Assembly (NCBI RefSeq): GCF_003312875.1
Contig: NZ_CP015163.1
Location: forward strand, 7,688,001 to 7,752,000
Reading direction: 5' to 3'
Length of the DNA stretch: 64,000 bases
DNA from: Amycolatopsis albispora
GTDB lineage: Bacteria > Actinomycetota > Actinomycetes > Mycobacteriales > Pseudonocardiaceae
Shown here in pieces: positions 1 through 8,986 of this stretch. Each line of letters starts with the position of its first letter. The first letter of the stretch is position 1. Position numbers and translations under genes: made by a program. Below the pieces are notes generated by a model. It was not told the DNA's origin. It did not search any database and worked only from the letters and a program-made list of their open reading frames with translations.

Positions 1-462
1 ACCGACGGCGACGGGTCCCGGCTGCAGCAGCGGCTGGTGCACCGCGACGCCATCGTCACCGACATCGGCGCCGGTGCCGGGTTGTTCGGCCCGTTCGAGG
101 CACGGGACCCCGACACCTTCTCGATCACCGCGATCCACGCGCCGGAGGTCACCGGCGACCGCGTGCTCAAGGCCATCGACGAGGAGATCGACCTGCTCGC
201 CACCACCCCGCCGGACGAGCGCGAGCTGGCCAAGGTGACCGCGCGCTGGGTGGCTGGCCTGCACTCCGACCACGACAGGATGGTCTCGCGCACGCTCGCG
301 CTGGGCGCGTTCGAACTGCTCTACGACGACGCGAGCCTGGTGCACGGTCTCGCCGACCGGTTCGCCGCGGTGACCGCGGACGACGTCGCCGCCGCGGCCA
401 AGGCGCTGCGGCCCGATTCCCGTGCGGTGCTGATCGTGCAGCCCGAAGGAGGAAGCAAGTGA
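1..462 (+). CDS. M16 (insulinase-like) peptidase, C-terminal part; 5' end outside window
   Basis: The reading frame is open from the first base and ends at a TGA overlapped by the next gene. The visible 153 residues match the C-terminal half of an M16B zinc peptidase, including the loop seen here as RLVHRDAIVTDIG. The N-terminal half, which would carry the HxxEH zinc motif, lies upstream of the window. The next gene is a second M16 protein without HxxEH. Paired M16B proteins usually form heterodimers in which one chain brings the zinc site and the other the Arg/Tyr substrate-binding pair, so this is probably the zinc-site chain. That assignment is inference from the partner, because the motif cannot be seen here. 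Confidence 0.8.
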   Translation, partial: TDGDGSRLQQRLVHRDAIVTDIGAGAGLFGPFEARDPDTFSITAIHAPEVTGDRVLKAIDEEIDLLATTPPDERELAKVTARWVAGLHSDHDRMVSRTLALGAFELLYDDASLVHGLADRFAAVTADDVAAAAKALRPDSRAVLIVQPEGGSK

Positions 463-1835
463 CCGCCGTGCAGCATCGCAGTGCGCAGGAGATCGGCCGC
501 ACCGAGCGCGGCCCGCGGCCGGTGCCGCCGCTCGGTGGCCAGCGCGCCGCCGCCGAACTGTCCCATGTGGACACCGTGCTGCCGAACGGGTTGCGCGTGC
601 TGGCCGTGCGCAAGGACACCGTGCCGCTGGTCGAGGTCCGGCTGAGCATTCCGTTCGCCGGCACCGGCGAGCTGCACGCGGCCACCGCCGAGGTGCTCGC
701 CGAGACCATCGTCACCGGCACCGCTCGCCGCGACCGCGTGGCCATCGACACCGAGATGGCGCTGATCGGCGGCGAGCTGAGCACCGTGGTGGACCCGGAG
801 CGGCTGGCGATCAGCGCCAGCGCGCTGGCCAGCGGGCTGCCCACGCTGTTCGACGTGCTGGCCGACCTGCTCACCGAAGCGTCCTATGTGGACGCCGAGG
901 TGGCCAGGGAGTCGGCGCGGCTGATCGAGCGGCTGGCCATCGCCCGCACGCAGCCGCGCACCATCGCCCGCGAAGCCCTGCAGCGCAGGCGGTACGGCAA
1001 CCACCCGGTGACCCGCGAGGTGCCCGAGGCCGAGGACGTGGCCAAGGTGGTGCCGGAAGCCGTGCGCGCACTGCACGCGAACGCGGTGCTGCCGCGCAAT
1101 TCCACCCTGGTGATCGTCGGTGACGTCGATCCGGACGCGGTGGTGGCCGAGCTCGAGCGCGCGCTCGGTGACTGGGCCTCGGACAAGTCGGCGAACGTGC
1201 TGCCGGACCTGCCCGAGCTGACCGGCGGTGAGGTGCTGCTGGTGCCGCGGCCCGGTGCCGTGCAGTCGCAGCTGCGGTTGTCGGCGCAGGCCCTGCGCCG
1301 CACCGACCCGCGGTACGCGCACCTGCAGCTGGCGAACCTGGCCTACGGCGGCTACTTCTCCTCGCGCCTGGTGGAGAACATCCGCGAGGACAAGGGATAC
1401 ACCTACAGCGCGCACTCCGGGTTCGAGTTCACCGGCAACACCGCCACGCTGCTGGTCGACGCCGACACCGCCACCGACGTGACCGCGGCGGCGCTGCTGG
1501 AGACGCGGTACGAACTGGCCAGGCTCGGCCTGGTGCCGCCGACCGCCGACGAGGTGGAATCGGTGCGCCAGTACGCGATCGGCTCGCTGGGCATCTCGAT
1601 CTCCTCGCAGACCGGGCTGGCCGGGCAGCTGTCCGCGCTGGCGCAGGCCGGGCTCGGCTTCGAATGGCTGGCCGGGCACCCCGAGCGGCTGGCCGCGGTC
1701 ACCGCGGAGGAGGTCGCCGAGGCGGCGCTGGACTTCTTCGCCCCGCACCGGTTCACCGGCGTGGTGGTCGGGGACGCGGACACGATCGGACGCGGGCTCG
1801 AAGCCGTCGGCGGGGTCGCGATCGGAGCGGCATGA
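459..1835 (+). CDS. M16 family peptidase-like protein, probable non-zinc partner subunit
   Basis: A 458-residue protein whose GTG start overlaps the previous stop (GTGA), preceded by a good GAAGGAGGA ribosome site. It has the two-domain M16 fold. Where active members have HxxEH, this chain reads ATAEVLAETIV, so the zinc ligands are missing. The C-terminal half keeps the Arg/Tyr signature of the substrate site (SRLVENIREDKGYTYS, about residues 303-318). This split is known from bacterial M16B heterodimers. Translational coupling to the preceding M16 gene suggests equal amounts of both chains. No signal peptide is apparent, so it is probably cytoplasmic. The substrate is unknown; leader-peptide or general oligopeptide processing are both possible. 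Confidence 0.85.
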   Translation: MTAVQHRSAQEIGRTERGPRPVPPLGGQRAAAELSHVDTVLPNGLRVLAVRKDTVPLVEVRLSIPFAGTGELHAATAEVLAETIVTGTARRDRVAIDTEMALIGGELSTVVDPERLAISASALASGLPTLFDVLADLLTEASYVDAEVARESARLIERLAIARTQPRTIAREALQRRRYGNHPVTREVPEAEDVAKVVPEAVRALHANAVLPRNSTLVIVGDVDPDAVVAELERALGDWASDKSANVLPDLPELTGGEVLLVPRPGAVQSQLRLSAQALRRTDPRYAHLQLANLAYGGYFSSRLVENIREDKGYTYSAHSGFEFTGNTATLLVDADTATDVTAAALLETRYELARLGLVPPTADEVESVRQYAIGSLGISISSQTGLAGQLSALAQAGLGFEWLAGHPERLAAVTAEEVAEAALDFFAPHRFTGVVVGDADTIGRGLEAVGGVAIGAA

Positions 1836-2833
1836 CCCAGCCGTTCCAGCTCGACCGGCTCCCCACGCTGTCCCGGTCCACTGTGGACCGTCAGGAGAAC
1901 CTGCGCGGGGATCCGGACCGGCTGCACGCCCGCTGGCCCGACGCGCGGGTGGTGCTGCTGGACGCCAAGTCCGGCCGCACCCCCGTGCCGCAGGGCGGGG
2001 ACGCGCTGGCCACGCGCAAGGCGCTGGCCTTCGGGGACGTGCCGCCGCCGGACGCGGCGTTCCTCGGCGAGTGGCAGGACGTGGACTACTGGACGCTGCC
2101 GGGCAGGCCGCCGGAGGACTGCGAGTGGGTGACGCTCACCGGCAGCTGGGGCCTGCGCGACCAGGCACCGCTGGCCGGCGGTGAGGTGTGGGTGGACCTG
2201 CGCGGGCACGGTGATCTGCTGGACGACACCTCGGCCGGGCTGTTCACCACCGCGATGGCGTTGCGGAACTGGCACCACCGCGCGGGTTTCTGCGCGCGGT
2301 GCGGTGGCACCACGAAGCTGCTCCAGTTCGGCTGGGCGACGAAGTGCGACGGGTGCGGGCGCGAGGAGTACCCGCGCACGGATCCCGCGGTGATCTGCCT
2401 GGTGCACGACGACGTCGGCGTCAACGGCGAGCGCGTGCTGCTGGCGCGGCAGCCGATCTGGCCGCCGGGGCGGTATTCGGTGCTGGCCGGGTTCGTCGAG
2501 GCCGGCGAGTCGCTGGAAGGCTGTGTGGCGCGGGAAATCCGGGAGGAGGTCGGCGCCGAGGTGTCGGCGATCCGCTACCTCGGGAGCCAGCCGTGGCCGT
2601 TCCCGCGCTCGATCATGCTCGGCTTCACCGCACGCGCGGACGCCGCGAAACCACTGGTGCCCGCGGACGGCGAGATCGAGGACGCGCGCTGGGTGACGCG
2701 GGCGGAGGTCCTGGCCGCCTTCGAACGGGGCCGGGACGCGCAACCGGACGACTCGGGACGGCTGATCATGCCGGGCAACTCGTCCATCGCCCGCGTCATG
2801 CTGGAAGCCTGGGCGAACGCCCCCGTCTCCTGA
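1832..2833 (+). CDS. nudC: NAD(+) diphosphatase NudC (Nudix hydrolase)
   Basis: A 333-residue protein; the ATG overlaps the previous TGA (ATGA), so it is coupled to the M16 pair. NudC hydrolyses NAD(H) to NMN(H) and AMP, and in some bacteria removes NAD caps from RNA. A four-Cys zinc ribbon (CARCGG near residue 153 and CDGCGRE near 172) is followed by the Nudix box GFVEAGESLEGCVAREIREE (from about residue 219) and the family-specific SQPWPFPRS (about 252). The start at 1832 was chosen because the frame is open further upstream only inside the M16 gene. The function is secure; NAD pool versus RNA decapping cannot be told from sequence. Confidence 0.95.
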   Translation: MTQPFQLDRLPTLSRSTVDRQENLRGDPDRLHARWPDARVVLLDAKSGRTPVPQGGDALATRKALAFGDVPPPDAAFLGEWQDVDYWTLPGRPPEDCEWVTLTGSWGLRDQAPLAGGEVWVDLRGHGDLLDDTSAGLFTTAMALRNWHHRAGFCARCGGTTKLLQFGWATKCDGCGREEYPRTDPAVICLVHDDVGVNGERVLLARQPIWPPGRYSVLAGFVEAGESLEGCVAREIREEVGAEVSAIRYLGSQPWPFPRSIMLGFTARADAAKPLVPADGEIEDARWVTRAEVLAAFERGRDAQPDDSGRLIMPGNSSIARVMLEAWANAPVS

Positions 2834-2851
2834 ACCCCGCACCGGCTCCGA

Positions 2852-2906
2852 TGTCACGAATGTGGCTTTCGAGACGCGAAACGTCTCGAAAGCCACATTC
2901 GTGACA
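2852..2906. repeat. Perfect 25-bp inverted repeat, copy A of a dispersed intergenic repeat family
   Basis: Two perfectly complementary 25-base arms (2852-2876 and 2882-2906) enclose the loop CGAAA. The core CGAAAGCCACATTCGTGA recurs near 11.3 kb and 41.5 kb. It lies between the convergent stops of nudC and the RNase H-CobC gene, so it may act as a bidirectional transcription terminator, although there is no T-run. Confidence 0.85.
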
Positions 2907-2959
2907 CCTCGACACGCCTCGAACTGCTCGCCGAAGCCGGGAGGGCGTGGAACCCGCGT

Positions 2960-4057
2960 TCAGCTCAGGTGGGAGATGTCGTTCGCCAGTCGGACGGAGG
3001 CGTTGCCGTCGGGGTAGAACTCGACGATGGACAGCGACGCCAGGTCCAGGTGCAGCCGGAACAGCAGGGACGGCCCGGCGTCCAGGCCCAGCCGCAGCAG
3101 TGACTTGATCGGCGTGACGTGGCTGACCACCACCACGGTCCGCCCGGCGAACCGGTCGACGAGGTCGTCGCGCACCGCGCGCACCCGCCGGTGCACCGCG
3201 TCGAAGCTCTCCCCGTCCGGCGCGGGCACCGAGGAGTCGCTGATCCAGCGCGCGTGCAGCTCGGGGTCGCGGTCGGCGGCCTCGGTGAAGGTCAGGCCTT
3301 CCCAGCTGCCGAAGTCCGTCTCGATCAGGCCCTGGTGCGTTTCCACCCGCCCGCCGAGCGCGTCCGCCACCGCCTGCGCGGTCTGCTGGGTGCGCAGCAG
3401 CGGTGACGCGATGATCGGCGCGGGCTCCCCGTCGACGACCAGCCCGTCCATCGCGGCGATGCGCTTCGCCGCGGCGGCCACCTGGCGCTGGCCGTGCTCG
3501 GTCAGCGGCACGTCGCCGCGCCCGGAGTACCGGCGGTCCACCGACATCTCCGTCTGGCCGTGGCGCAGCAGGAGGAACTTCGTCGGTGTGCCCTGCGCGC
3601 CGCTCCACTTCGCCGGGGACACCCGGTCCGTCTTCGTTTTTGTTGTCGCCGTCCCGGCCTGGGTGTCCATCGCCTCGTTGGCGAGCCGGTCGGCGTACGA
3701 GTTGTCCGCCCGCGGGATCCATGCGTAGGTCACGCGGTCGAAGCGCGCGGCCAGTTCCCTGGCCTGCTCGGCCAGCGGCCGCAGATCCGGGTGCTTGATC
3801 TTCCAGCGCCCGGACATCTGCTCGACCACCAGCTTCGAGTCCATCCGGACGTCCACAGTGGACGCACCAAGCTCGGCGGCGGCCGCCAGCCCGGCCAGCA
3901 AGCCGGAGTACTCGGCGAAGTTGTTGGTCGCCACGCCGAGCCCGGCTTGGCGCTCGGCGAGCACCTCGCCGGTGTCGGCGTCCTTCACCACCGCGCCGTA
4001 GCCGGCCGGCCCCGGGTTGCCCCGCGACCCGCCATCGGCTTCGACGAGCACCCTCAC
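2960..4057 (-). CDS. Bifunctional RNase H / histidine phosphatase (CobC-like)
   Basis: A 365-residue fusion. The N-terminal domain (about residues 1-130) is a type I RNase H with the acidic set starting at VEADGGSRGNPGPAGYG, which removes RNA from RNA-DNA hybrids. The C-terminal domain (about 160-360) is a histidine phosphatase with LLRHGQTE and the distal VVVSHVTP histidine; family members act as acid or alpha-ribazole phosphatases in cobalamin synthesis. The same fusion is known in mycobacteria (Rv2228c). The GTG at 4057 overlaps the stop of the upstream zinc-ribbon gene (GTGA); the longer frame up to 4105 lies inside that gene. Last gene of a three-gene reverse operon. Confidence 0.9.
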   Translation of the reverse strand: MRVLVEADGGSRGNPGPAGYGAVVKDADTGEVLAERQAGLGVATNNFAEYSGLLAGLAAAAELGASTVDVRMDSKLVVEQMSGRWKIKHPDLRPLAEQARELAARFDRVTYAWIPRADNSYADRLANEAMDTQAGTATTKTKTDRVSPAKWSGAQGTPTKFLLLRHGQTEMSVDRRYSGRGDVPLTEHGQRQVAAAAKRIAAMDGLVVDGEPAPIIASPLLRTQQTAQAVADALGGRVETHQGLIETDFGSWEGLTFTEAADRDPELHARWISDSSVPAPDGESFDAVHRRVRAVRDDLVDRFAGRTVVVVSHVTPIKSLLRLGLDAGPSLLFRLHLDLASLSIVEFYPDGNASVRLANDISHLS

Positions 4058-4791
4058 AGCCCGGACTCCAGCGTGCGCACCAGGATCGCGTTGCAGTTCT
4101 CGCACTGGATGACCTCGTCCTCGGCCGCCGCCTTGATCTCGGAGACGGTGTTGCGGTCCAGCTCCAGCTGGCAGGCACCGCAGCGGCGCGAGCGCAGCAG
4201 CGCCGCGCCGATGCCCTTCTGCGCGCGCACCCGCTCGTAGAGCTTGGTCAGCGGCTCCGGGAACTTCGGCGCCAGCGCGGCGCGGTCCTGCTCGCGCCGC
4301 GCCTGGGTGGTGTCGATGTCGGCGAACGCCTCGTCGCGGCGGCGGACCGCCTGCTCCAGCTGCGCGGTCACCTTGTCCACCTCGGCGCCGGTGCGCTGGG
4401 CGTCCAGGTCGAGCGCCTCACGGCGTTCCATCAGCTCCAGCAGGTCGTCTTCGAGCGCGGTCTGGCGGCGCTGCAGGCTTTCCATCTCGTGCTGGAGTTC
4501 GGTGAGCTGCTTGGCGGCGACCGCGCCGGACTCCATCGCCTTGCGGTCCTTGTCGCTGCGGGTGCGCACGGAGTCGATCTCGCGTTCCTGCCTGGCCACC
4601 TCGCGGTCCAGGTCCGAGGCGCTGGTCTGCACGGACACCAGCGCGTCCTTCTTCGCCCGCAGTTCCTTCTCCAGCTCGGCGACCTCGGTCAGCTCCGGCA
4701 GCGTGCGGCGACGGTGGGCCAGCCGCGACAGCTCCGCGTCGACCTTGGCGAGCTCCAGCAGGCGGCGTTGCACGGCGGGTTCGGCCTTCAC
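4054..4791 (-). CDS. Coiled-coil protein with C-terminal C4 zinc ribbon
   Basis: A 245-residue protein. Residues about 10-180 are charged and rich in Glu, Arg and Ala with heptad spacing, predicting a long antiparallel coiled coil. The C-terminus carries a zinc ribbon with the pairs CGAC and CENC about 30 residues apart. It corresponds to the conserved actinobacterial family of Rv2229c, whose biochemical role is not established; nucleic-acid binding is a reasonable guess. GTG start at 4791. It lies between nif3 and the RNase H-CobC fusion, and this gene order is conserved in mycobacteria. Confidence 0.85.
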   Translation of the reverse strand: MKAEPAVQRRLLELAKVDAELSRLAHRRRTLPELTEVAELEKELRAKKDALVSVQTSASDLDREVARQEREIDSVRTRSDKDRKAMESGAVAAKQLTELQHEMESLQRRQTALEDDLLELMERREALDLDAQRTGAEVDKVTAQLEQAVRRRDEAFADIDTTQARREQDRAALAPKFPEPLTKLYERVRAQKGIGAALLRSRRCGACQLELDRNTVSEIKAAAEDEVIQCENCNAILVRTLESGL

Positions 4792-4815
4792 GGTGTCGTC
4801 ACTCCCTCGGGGACT

Positions 4816-5628
4816 TCAAGCGCGGATCGTCCACGGGTCGGTGCACCTCGTGGAGACGTGAATGTCGACGGTACCGGCAAGCGCCGCGCGCATGACGGCC
4901 GAGGCTTGCCCGCACCACGGCCATTCGCTGGCCCAGTGCGTCACACCGACCAGCGCGGGCACCGACGGCCCGGCCTCCAGGTGCTCACCGGCGGGGTGGT
5001 GGCGCAGATCCGCGGTCACGTACGCGTCCACCCCGGCGGCCTTGGCGGTGGCCAGGAAGCTGTCGCCGGACCCGCCGGACACCGCGACCGTGCGGATCTC
5101 CCGGTCCGGGTCGCCGGCCCCGTAGACACCGGGCCGGGTCTCGGGCAGCGCGGCGGACACCCGTTCGACGAACCGAGCGAACGGTTCCGGCTCGGGCAGT
5201 TCGCCGATGCGGCCGAGGCCGGTGTCCGCGCCTTCGGCGGTGGGTGACAGCGGCCGGAGCACGCGCAGGCCGATCGCTTCGGCGAGCGCGTCGGAGACAC
5301 CGGGGCTGGCCGAGTCGGCGTTCGTGTGCGCGCAGAACAACGCCACGCCCGCGCGGATCATCCGGTGCACCAGCTTGCCCTTGGTGCTGTCGGCAGGCAC
5401 CCCGTGCACGCCCTTGAGCAGCAGCGGGTGGTGCGCGACGAGCAGGTCCGCGCCCAGCTCCAGCGCCTCGTCCACGGTGGACTCGACCGGGTCCACGCAG
5501 ACCAGCACGCGCGCCACCGGTTCGGCGGGGTCCCCGCAGACCAGGCCGACCGCGTCCCACGGTTCGGCGAGCCCCGGCGGGTAGGCGGTTTCCAGTGCGG
5601 TGATCACGTCGGCGAGTTGGACGGGCAT
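4816..5628 (-). CDS. Nif3-like dinuclear metal center protein
   Basis: A 270-residue protein of the Nif3/YbgI (DUF34) family in the short form lacking the central inserted domain. Metal-binding signatures are visible: [13 protein letters not shown] near residue 65, and GVTHWASEW near the C-terminus, providing His and Asp/Glu ligands for a two-metal site. Family members form toroidal hexamers; GTP cyclohydrolase-like or metal-chaperone roles have been proposed without consensus. First gene of the reverse operon nif3/zinc ribbon/RNase H-CobC, with 24 bases to the next gene. It is divergent from chorismate mutase across 32 bases, so the two promoters must overlap. Confidence 0.9.
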   Translation of the reverse strand: MPVQLADVITALETAYPPGLAEPWDAVGLVCGDPAEPVARVLVCVDPVESTVDEALELGADLLVAHHPLLLKGVHGVPADSTKGKLVHRMIRAGVALFCAHTNADSASPGVSDALAEAIGLRVLRPLSPTAEGADTGLGRIGELPEPEPFARFVERVSAALPETRPGVYGAGDPDREIRTVAVSGGSGDSFLATAKAAGVDAYVTADLRHHPAGEHLEAGPSVPALVGVTHWASEWPWCGQASAVMRAALAGTVDIHVSTRCTDPWTIRA

Positions 5629-5660
5629 GCCGGTGATCCTCGCATGTACCGTGACGGGTC

Positions 5661-6224
5661 ATGCGCCGTCGGTTGCTGACCGTTCTGCTCACCGCCCTCC
5701 TGCTCGGGGCCGCCTCACCCGCGGTGGCCGCGCCGCCCGCTTCGCTGTGGCCGCTGGCCGACCTGTCGGGGCAGCGCGTCCAGATCGCCGACAAGGTGGC
5801 CGCCGCCAAGTTCGGCACCACGCAGCCCATTGACGATCCGGTGCGTGAGCAGCAGATCCTCGACGGGGTGGCGGCCAAGGCCCCCGGCCTCGGCCTCGAC
5901 CCGGCCGAGGCGGTCGAGTTCTTCCGCGACCAGATCGAGGCGAACAAGGTGGTGCAGCGCGGGCTGCACGAGTACTGGACGGCACACCCGGAGCAGGCGC
6001 CGACCGAGCGCCCCGACCTGCCGACCGAGGTGCGCCCGGTGATCGACCGGCTCAACGCGGGCCTGCTCGACGAGCTGTCGGCCACCGTGGCCACCCGGGC
6101 GCGGCCGTCCTGCGGGGGCAAGCTGGCGGCGGCGATCGTGGTGACCGACCGGCAGTTGAACCTGGACCGGCTGCACGAGCGGGCCCTCCGCCGGTCGCTG
6201 GACTCGGCCTGCGGCACCCGCTGA
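5661..6224 (+). CDS. Secreted chorismate mutase (AroQ gamma type)
   Basis: A 187-residue protein with an N-terminal signal peptide (MRRRLLTVLLTALLLGAASP, cleavage probably after AVA near residue 24-26). The mature part is all helical and matches exported chorismate mutases such as that of Mycobacterium tuberculosis, with active-site elements VQIADKVAAAK, DDPVREQQIL and a C-terminal half with a likely Cys pair (PSCGGK and SACG). It converts chorismate to prephenate, but outside the cytoplasm, where its role in actinobacteria is not understood. It stands alone, facing away from the nif3 operon. Confidence 0.9.
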   Translation: MRRRLLTVLLTALLLGAASPAVAAPPASLWPLADLSGQRVQIADKVAAAKFGTTQPIDDPVREQQILDGVAAKAPGLGLDPAEAVEFFRDQIEANKVVQRGLHEYWTAHPEQAPTERPDLPTEVRPVIDRLNAGLLDELSATVATRARPSCGGKLAAAIVVTDRQLNLDRLHERALRRSLDSACGTR

Positions 6225-6314
6225 GAACCAGTTCGCCGGAACCCGCACGCCGGTCGCTCCGGGACGCCTACCATCATCGACTCGATCGTCAGTCCGAGCC
6301 GAGGGAGTGCGTGC

Positions 6315-6626
6315 ATGGGGTCAAGCTGGCCGATCTGGCTGGGTGGGATCGCCGTGCTCGTGGCCGCGGGCACCACGGCGACGCTCTACCCGCACGCGAA
6401 GAGACAGCGGCAGCGCCGCGGCGAAGCGTGGGCCGCCGCGAGGTCGGCGATCCAGGCCGCGACGATCCGCCGGGACGCGTGCGAAGCGACGGTGCCCGAA
6501 GCCGACGACCTCCTCGCGCGGGCGGAGGCGATTGCCGCCGAGGGCGGTGGACCGCACGCGGCCGAGCGTGCCGAGAACGACGCGCGGCGCGCGGGTGAGC
6601 TGTGGCGGGAGGCAGCCGGTGAGTGA
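6315..6626 (+). CDS. Small membrane-anchored protein of unknown function
   Basis: A 103-residue protein preceded by a GGGAG ribosome site. Residues 5-26 form one hydrophobic helix; the rest is charged, Ala/Glu/Arg-rich and probably helical. No family is recognised. It is the first of three overlapping genes (6315-8930) that all encode membrane-anchored proteins and are probably made together, since the next start lies eight bases inside this gene. Confidence 0.65.
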   Translation: MGSSWPIWLGGIAVLVAAGTTATLYPHAKRQRQRRGEAWAAARSAIQAATIRRDACEATVPEADDLLARAEAIAAEGGGPHAAERAENDARRAGELWREAAGE

Positions 6627-7998
6627 CACGCGACGCGAGGTCGGTACCTGGCTCGGTGTCGCGCGGTGGACCTGCCTCGGCGCGGCCGTGGTCGCCCTCG
6701 TGGTGTTCCTGGTTTCGCAGCGCGCCGAGACCATCGACGTGAGCTATGCGCAGTCACCGACGTCACCGGAATCCACCCGCGCCGGCAAGGAGGCCGGGCT
6801 TTCGGACGCCTCGGTGCCGCCGGTCGAGGAACTCGTCGCCCGGTTGCAGGCCGAGCGGGTGGTCCGGCTGCCCGGCGCGGTCGCGCACTGGGACGAAGCC
6901 CGCGTCGACCAGGCGATCGGCAACCGCGACGCCCGCATCCTCGTGGCCCCGCCGGGCCTGGACGAGGCCGAGCGGAAGCAGATCAGCGAAGCGAAATCGC
7001 AGGCGGAGAAGGGCGAGCGCGAGGTGGTGACGATCGTCGGCACCACCGTGAGCGGCGGCATCCTGGAGGTCGCGCCGAGCACGCTCGACGAGCGGCGCGC
7101 CGAGTTCGCGGTGGGTGACGTCACGGGCCTGATCATCTACCTGCTCGGGCACCTGTGGGAGCAGCCGGTCGCCAGTGGTCCCTCGGACTTCCGCTGGCGG
7201 GAGCCGACCGCCGCCGAACTGGCCCCCGTCGAGGCGGCGCTGCGGTCCGCCGGTCGCTACACCGCCGAGGGCGCGACGCTGACCGAGGTACCCCACGACG
7301 CGGCACGGCAGGCGTTCGACGGTGCCGAGCCGCTGGTGGCCGCGTTCCCGCGGCAGCCCTTCGGCGAGCCGGTGCCCGACTACGGTGCCGCGCTCACGGC
7401 TCGGTTCCCCGACCGCCCGATCGTGGTGCTCTACGGTCTGTGGGTCTCGTACCACGGGCCGAATGCGGACGCCTTCGCCGACGTCGCCGCCGCGAGCACG
7501 TACGCCCAGTTCGGCCGGTACCTGTCGTCGCGCGTGTACCCGCAGGACGCGATCCTCGGGGTCTATCTCGACCGGGTCATCGACATCCGGTACGCGGGCC
7601 TGTTCGACCGGCCGCTGCCGTACCAGCCGCCGGACCCGCTGCGGGTGACGCTGCCCGCGCTGCCCTGGGTTTTCGCCGGGTGCGTGGCGGTGTTCGTCGC
7701 ACTTTCGGCGCGCGCGGTGCGCAAGCCGCGTGGGCTGCCGCGCGGGACCAGTGCGGGAGCGAGGCTCGGCGCGCTGACCGCACTGGCCATCGAGGTGTCC
7801 GGGCTGACCGACGGGGAGAGCGACGTGGCGCTGACCCTCGCGCTCGCGAAGCTGGAAAGCGCACGCGAAGCGCTGGAGGAGGGCCGCGATCCGGACGCGT
7901 TCCTCACCGACGCCCACGCGCGGCTCGATGAGGTCGCGCGACTGCTCGGGCGCACCGACTACCGGCCCGACGTGTACGTGGGGAGGCAGCTGGCATGA
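6619..7998 (+). CDS. Membrane protein of unknown function, two transmembrane helices
   Basis: About 459 residues from the GTG at 6619, which overlaps the upstream gene; the frame is open further upstream but in conflict with that gene. One helix near residues 14-36 and another near 345-365 (LPALPWVFAGCVAVFVALSA) enclose a region of about 300 residues that should lie outside the membrane, followed by a cytoplasmic tail with Ala/Leu-rich helices. I recognise no domain or catalytic motif. The next gene has the same plan (helix, extracellular segment, helix, helical tail), so the two may be distant paralogues or partners. Confidence 0.7.
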   Translation: MSDTRREVGTWLGVARWTCLGAAVVALVVFLVSQRAETIDVSYAQSPTSPESTRAGKEAGLSDASVPPVEELVARLQAERVVRLPGAVAHWDEARVDQAIGNRDARILVAPPGLDEAERKQISEAKSQAEKGEREVVTIVGTTVSGGILEVAPSTLDERRAEFAVGDVTGLIIYLLGHLWEQPVASGPSDFRWREPTAAELAPVEAALRSAGRYTAEGATLTEVPHDAARQAFDGAEPLVAAFPRQPFGEPVPDYGAALTARFPDRPIVVLYGLWVSYHGPNADAFADVAAASTYAQFGRYLSSRVYPQDAILGVYLDRVIDIRYAGLFDRPLPYQPPDPLRVTLPALPWVFAGCVAVFVALSARAVRKPRGLPRGTSAGARLGALTALAIEVSGLTDGESDVALTLALAKLESAREALEEGRDPDAFLTDAHARLDEVARLLGRTDYRPDVYVGRQLA

Positions 7999-8930
7999 GC
8001 GCGCTGAAGTCGCTTGAACGGTATCGCGGCCGGGGCAACGGCCTGTTCCTCGTCGCGCTGGCGGTGTGCGTGGTGCTCGCGGGCTGGGGGCTGTGGACCG
8101 GTGGCGCGTTCGACAACGACCTGCAGTCCGACCTGCGGGTGTCCTCGGTCCACGTCGGGGACGGCACGAACATCGATGAGCAGGCCGCCGAGCAGATCGT
8201 GGGCAACCGCAGGCTCGTGGTCGCCTGGCTGGCGCCGGGCGAGGACCTCGGTGAGGCGTGCGACGAGCTGGAAGGACCCGCGGCCGGCACGGTCGGGCTG
8301 CTGCTCAGCCCGGCGGGCGACGAATACGACACGTACGGCTGCGTGCAGATGGCCGGCGCCGAGGACGAGGGGTTCGGCAAGGCCTACGTCGCCGAGACGC
8401 AGCTCCCGGCGGGAGTGGACGAGTTCGTCGATTCCCCGCTCGACGCGCTCAAGGTCGTGGTGGTGAACTACGACACGCTGGTGCGGGCGAAGACCATTCC
8501 GGACGGGACGCGGACGATCGCAGCTCCGCTGCCTCGTTTCCTCATCGCGGGAGGCGCGCTCGCGGGTGTGGTGCTCGGCGCCTCGGCGTTGTACCTGGTG
8601 TCGCGCCGGGCAGGCCGGGTCGCGGCCGCACGGCTGGAGCGGCGGGCGCACGCGGAGGACGTGCGGACGCGGCTGGGTGCCGCGGCGGCGGTGGTAGCCG
8701 GTCGGCTGCTGTCGCTGGACGTCGAGTACACACGCCGGAAACCGCGGCTCAGCTCGAAACGGCAGGCGAACTTCGACGAGCGGTACAGCGCGCTCGCCGC
8801 GCGCTACGCGGAGGTCCTGCCCGAGGTTCACGCAGCTCACGACGCCGAGTCCGTCGAAGGCCTCATCACGAAGATCGAAGAACTCGGTGAGCAGTGCGGC
8901 AAGCTCTCGGAATCCCTGAAAGCGACGTAG
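7995..8930 (+). CDS. Membrane protein of unknown function, two transmembrane helices
   Basis: A 311-residue protein whose ATG overlaps the previous stop (ATGA). Hydrophobic helices lie near residues 16-36 and 182-205; the segment between them should be extracellular and contains two cysteines (EACDEL and YGCVQM) that could form a disulfide. The C-terminal hundred residues are charged and helical, ending in a possible coiled coil. No known family is recognised. The topology resembles that of the upstream gene product and suggests a small envelope complex. Confidence 0.7.
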   Translation: MSALKSLERYRGRGNGLFLVALAVCVVLAGWGLWTGGAFDNDLQSDLRVSSVHVGDGTNIDEQAAEQIVGNRRLVVAWLAPGEDLGEACDELEGPAAGTVGLLLSPAGDEYDTYGCVQMAGAEDEGFGKAYVAETQLPAGVDEFVDSPLDALKVVVVNYDTLVRAKTIPDGTRTIAAPLPRFLIAGGALAGVVLGASALYLVSRRAGRVAAARLERRAHAEDVRTRLGAAAAVVAGRLLSLDVEYTRRKPRLSSKRQANFDERYSALAARYAEVLPEVHAAHDAESVEGLITKIEELGEQCGKLSESLKAT

Positions 8931-8986
8931 CCGACGACGCCCGGGCTGCTTGGACGCGGGACAGCTCGCCAGTGGACACTGGGCGG

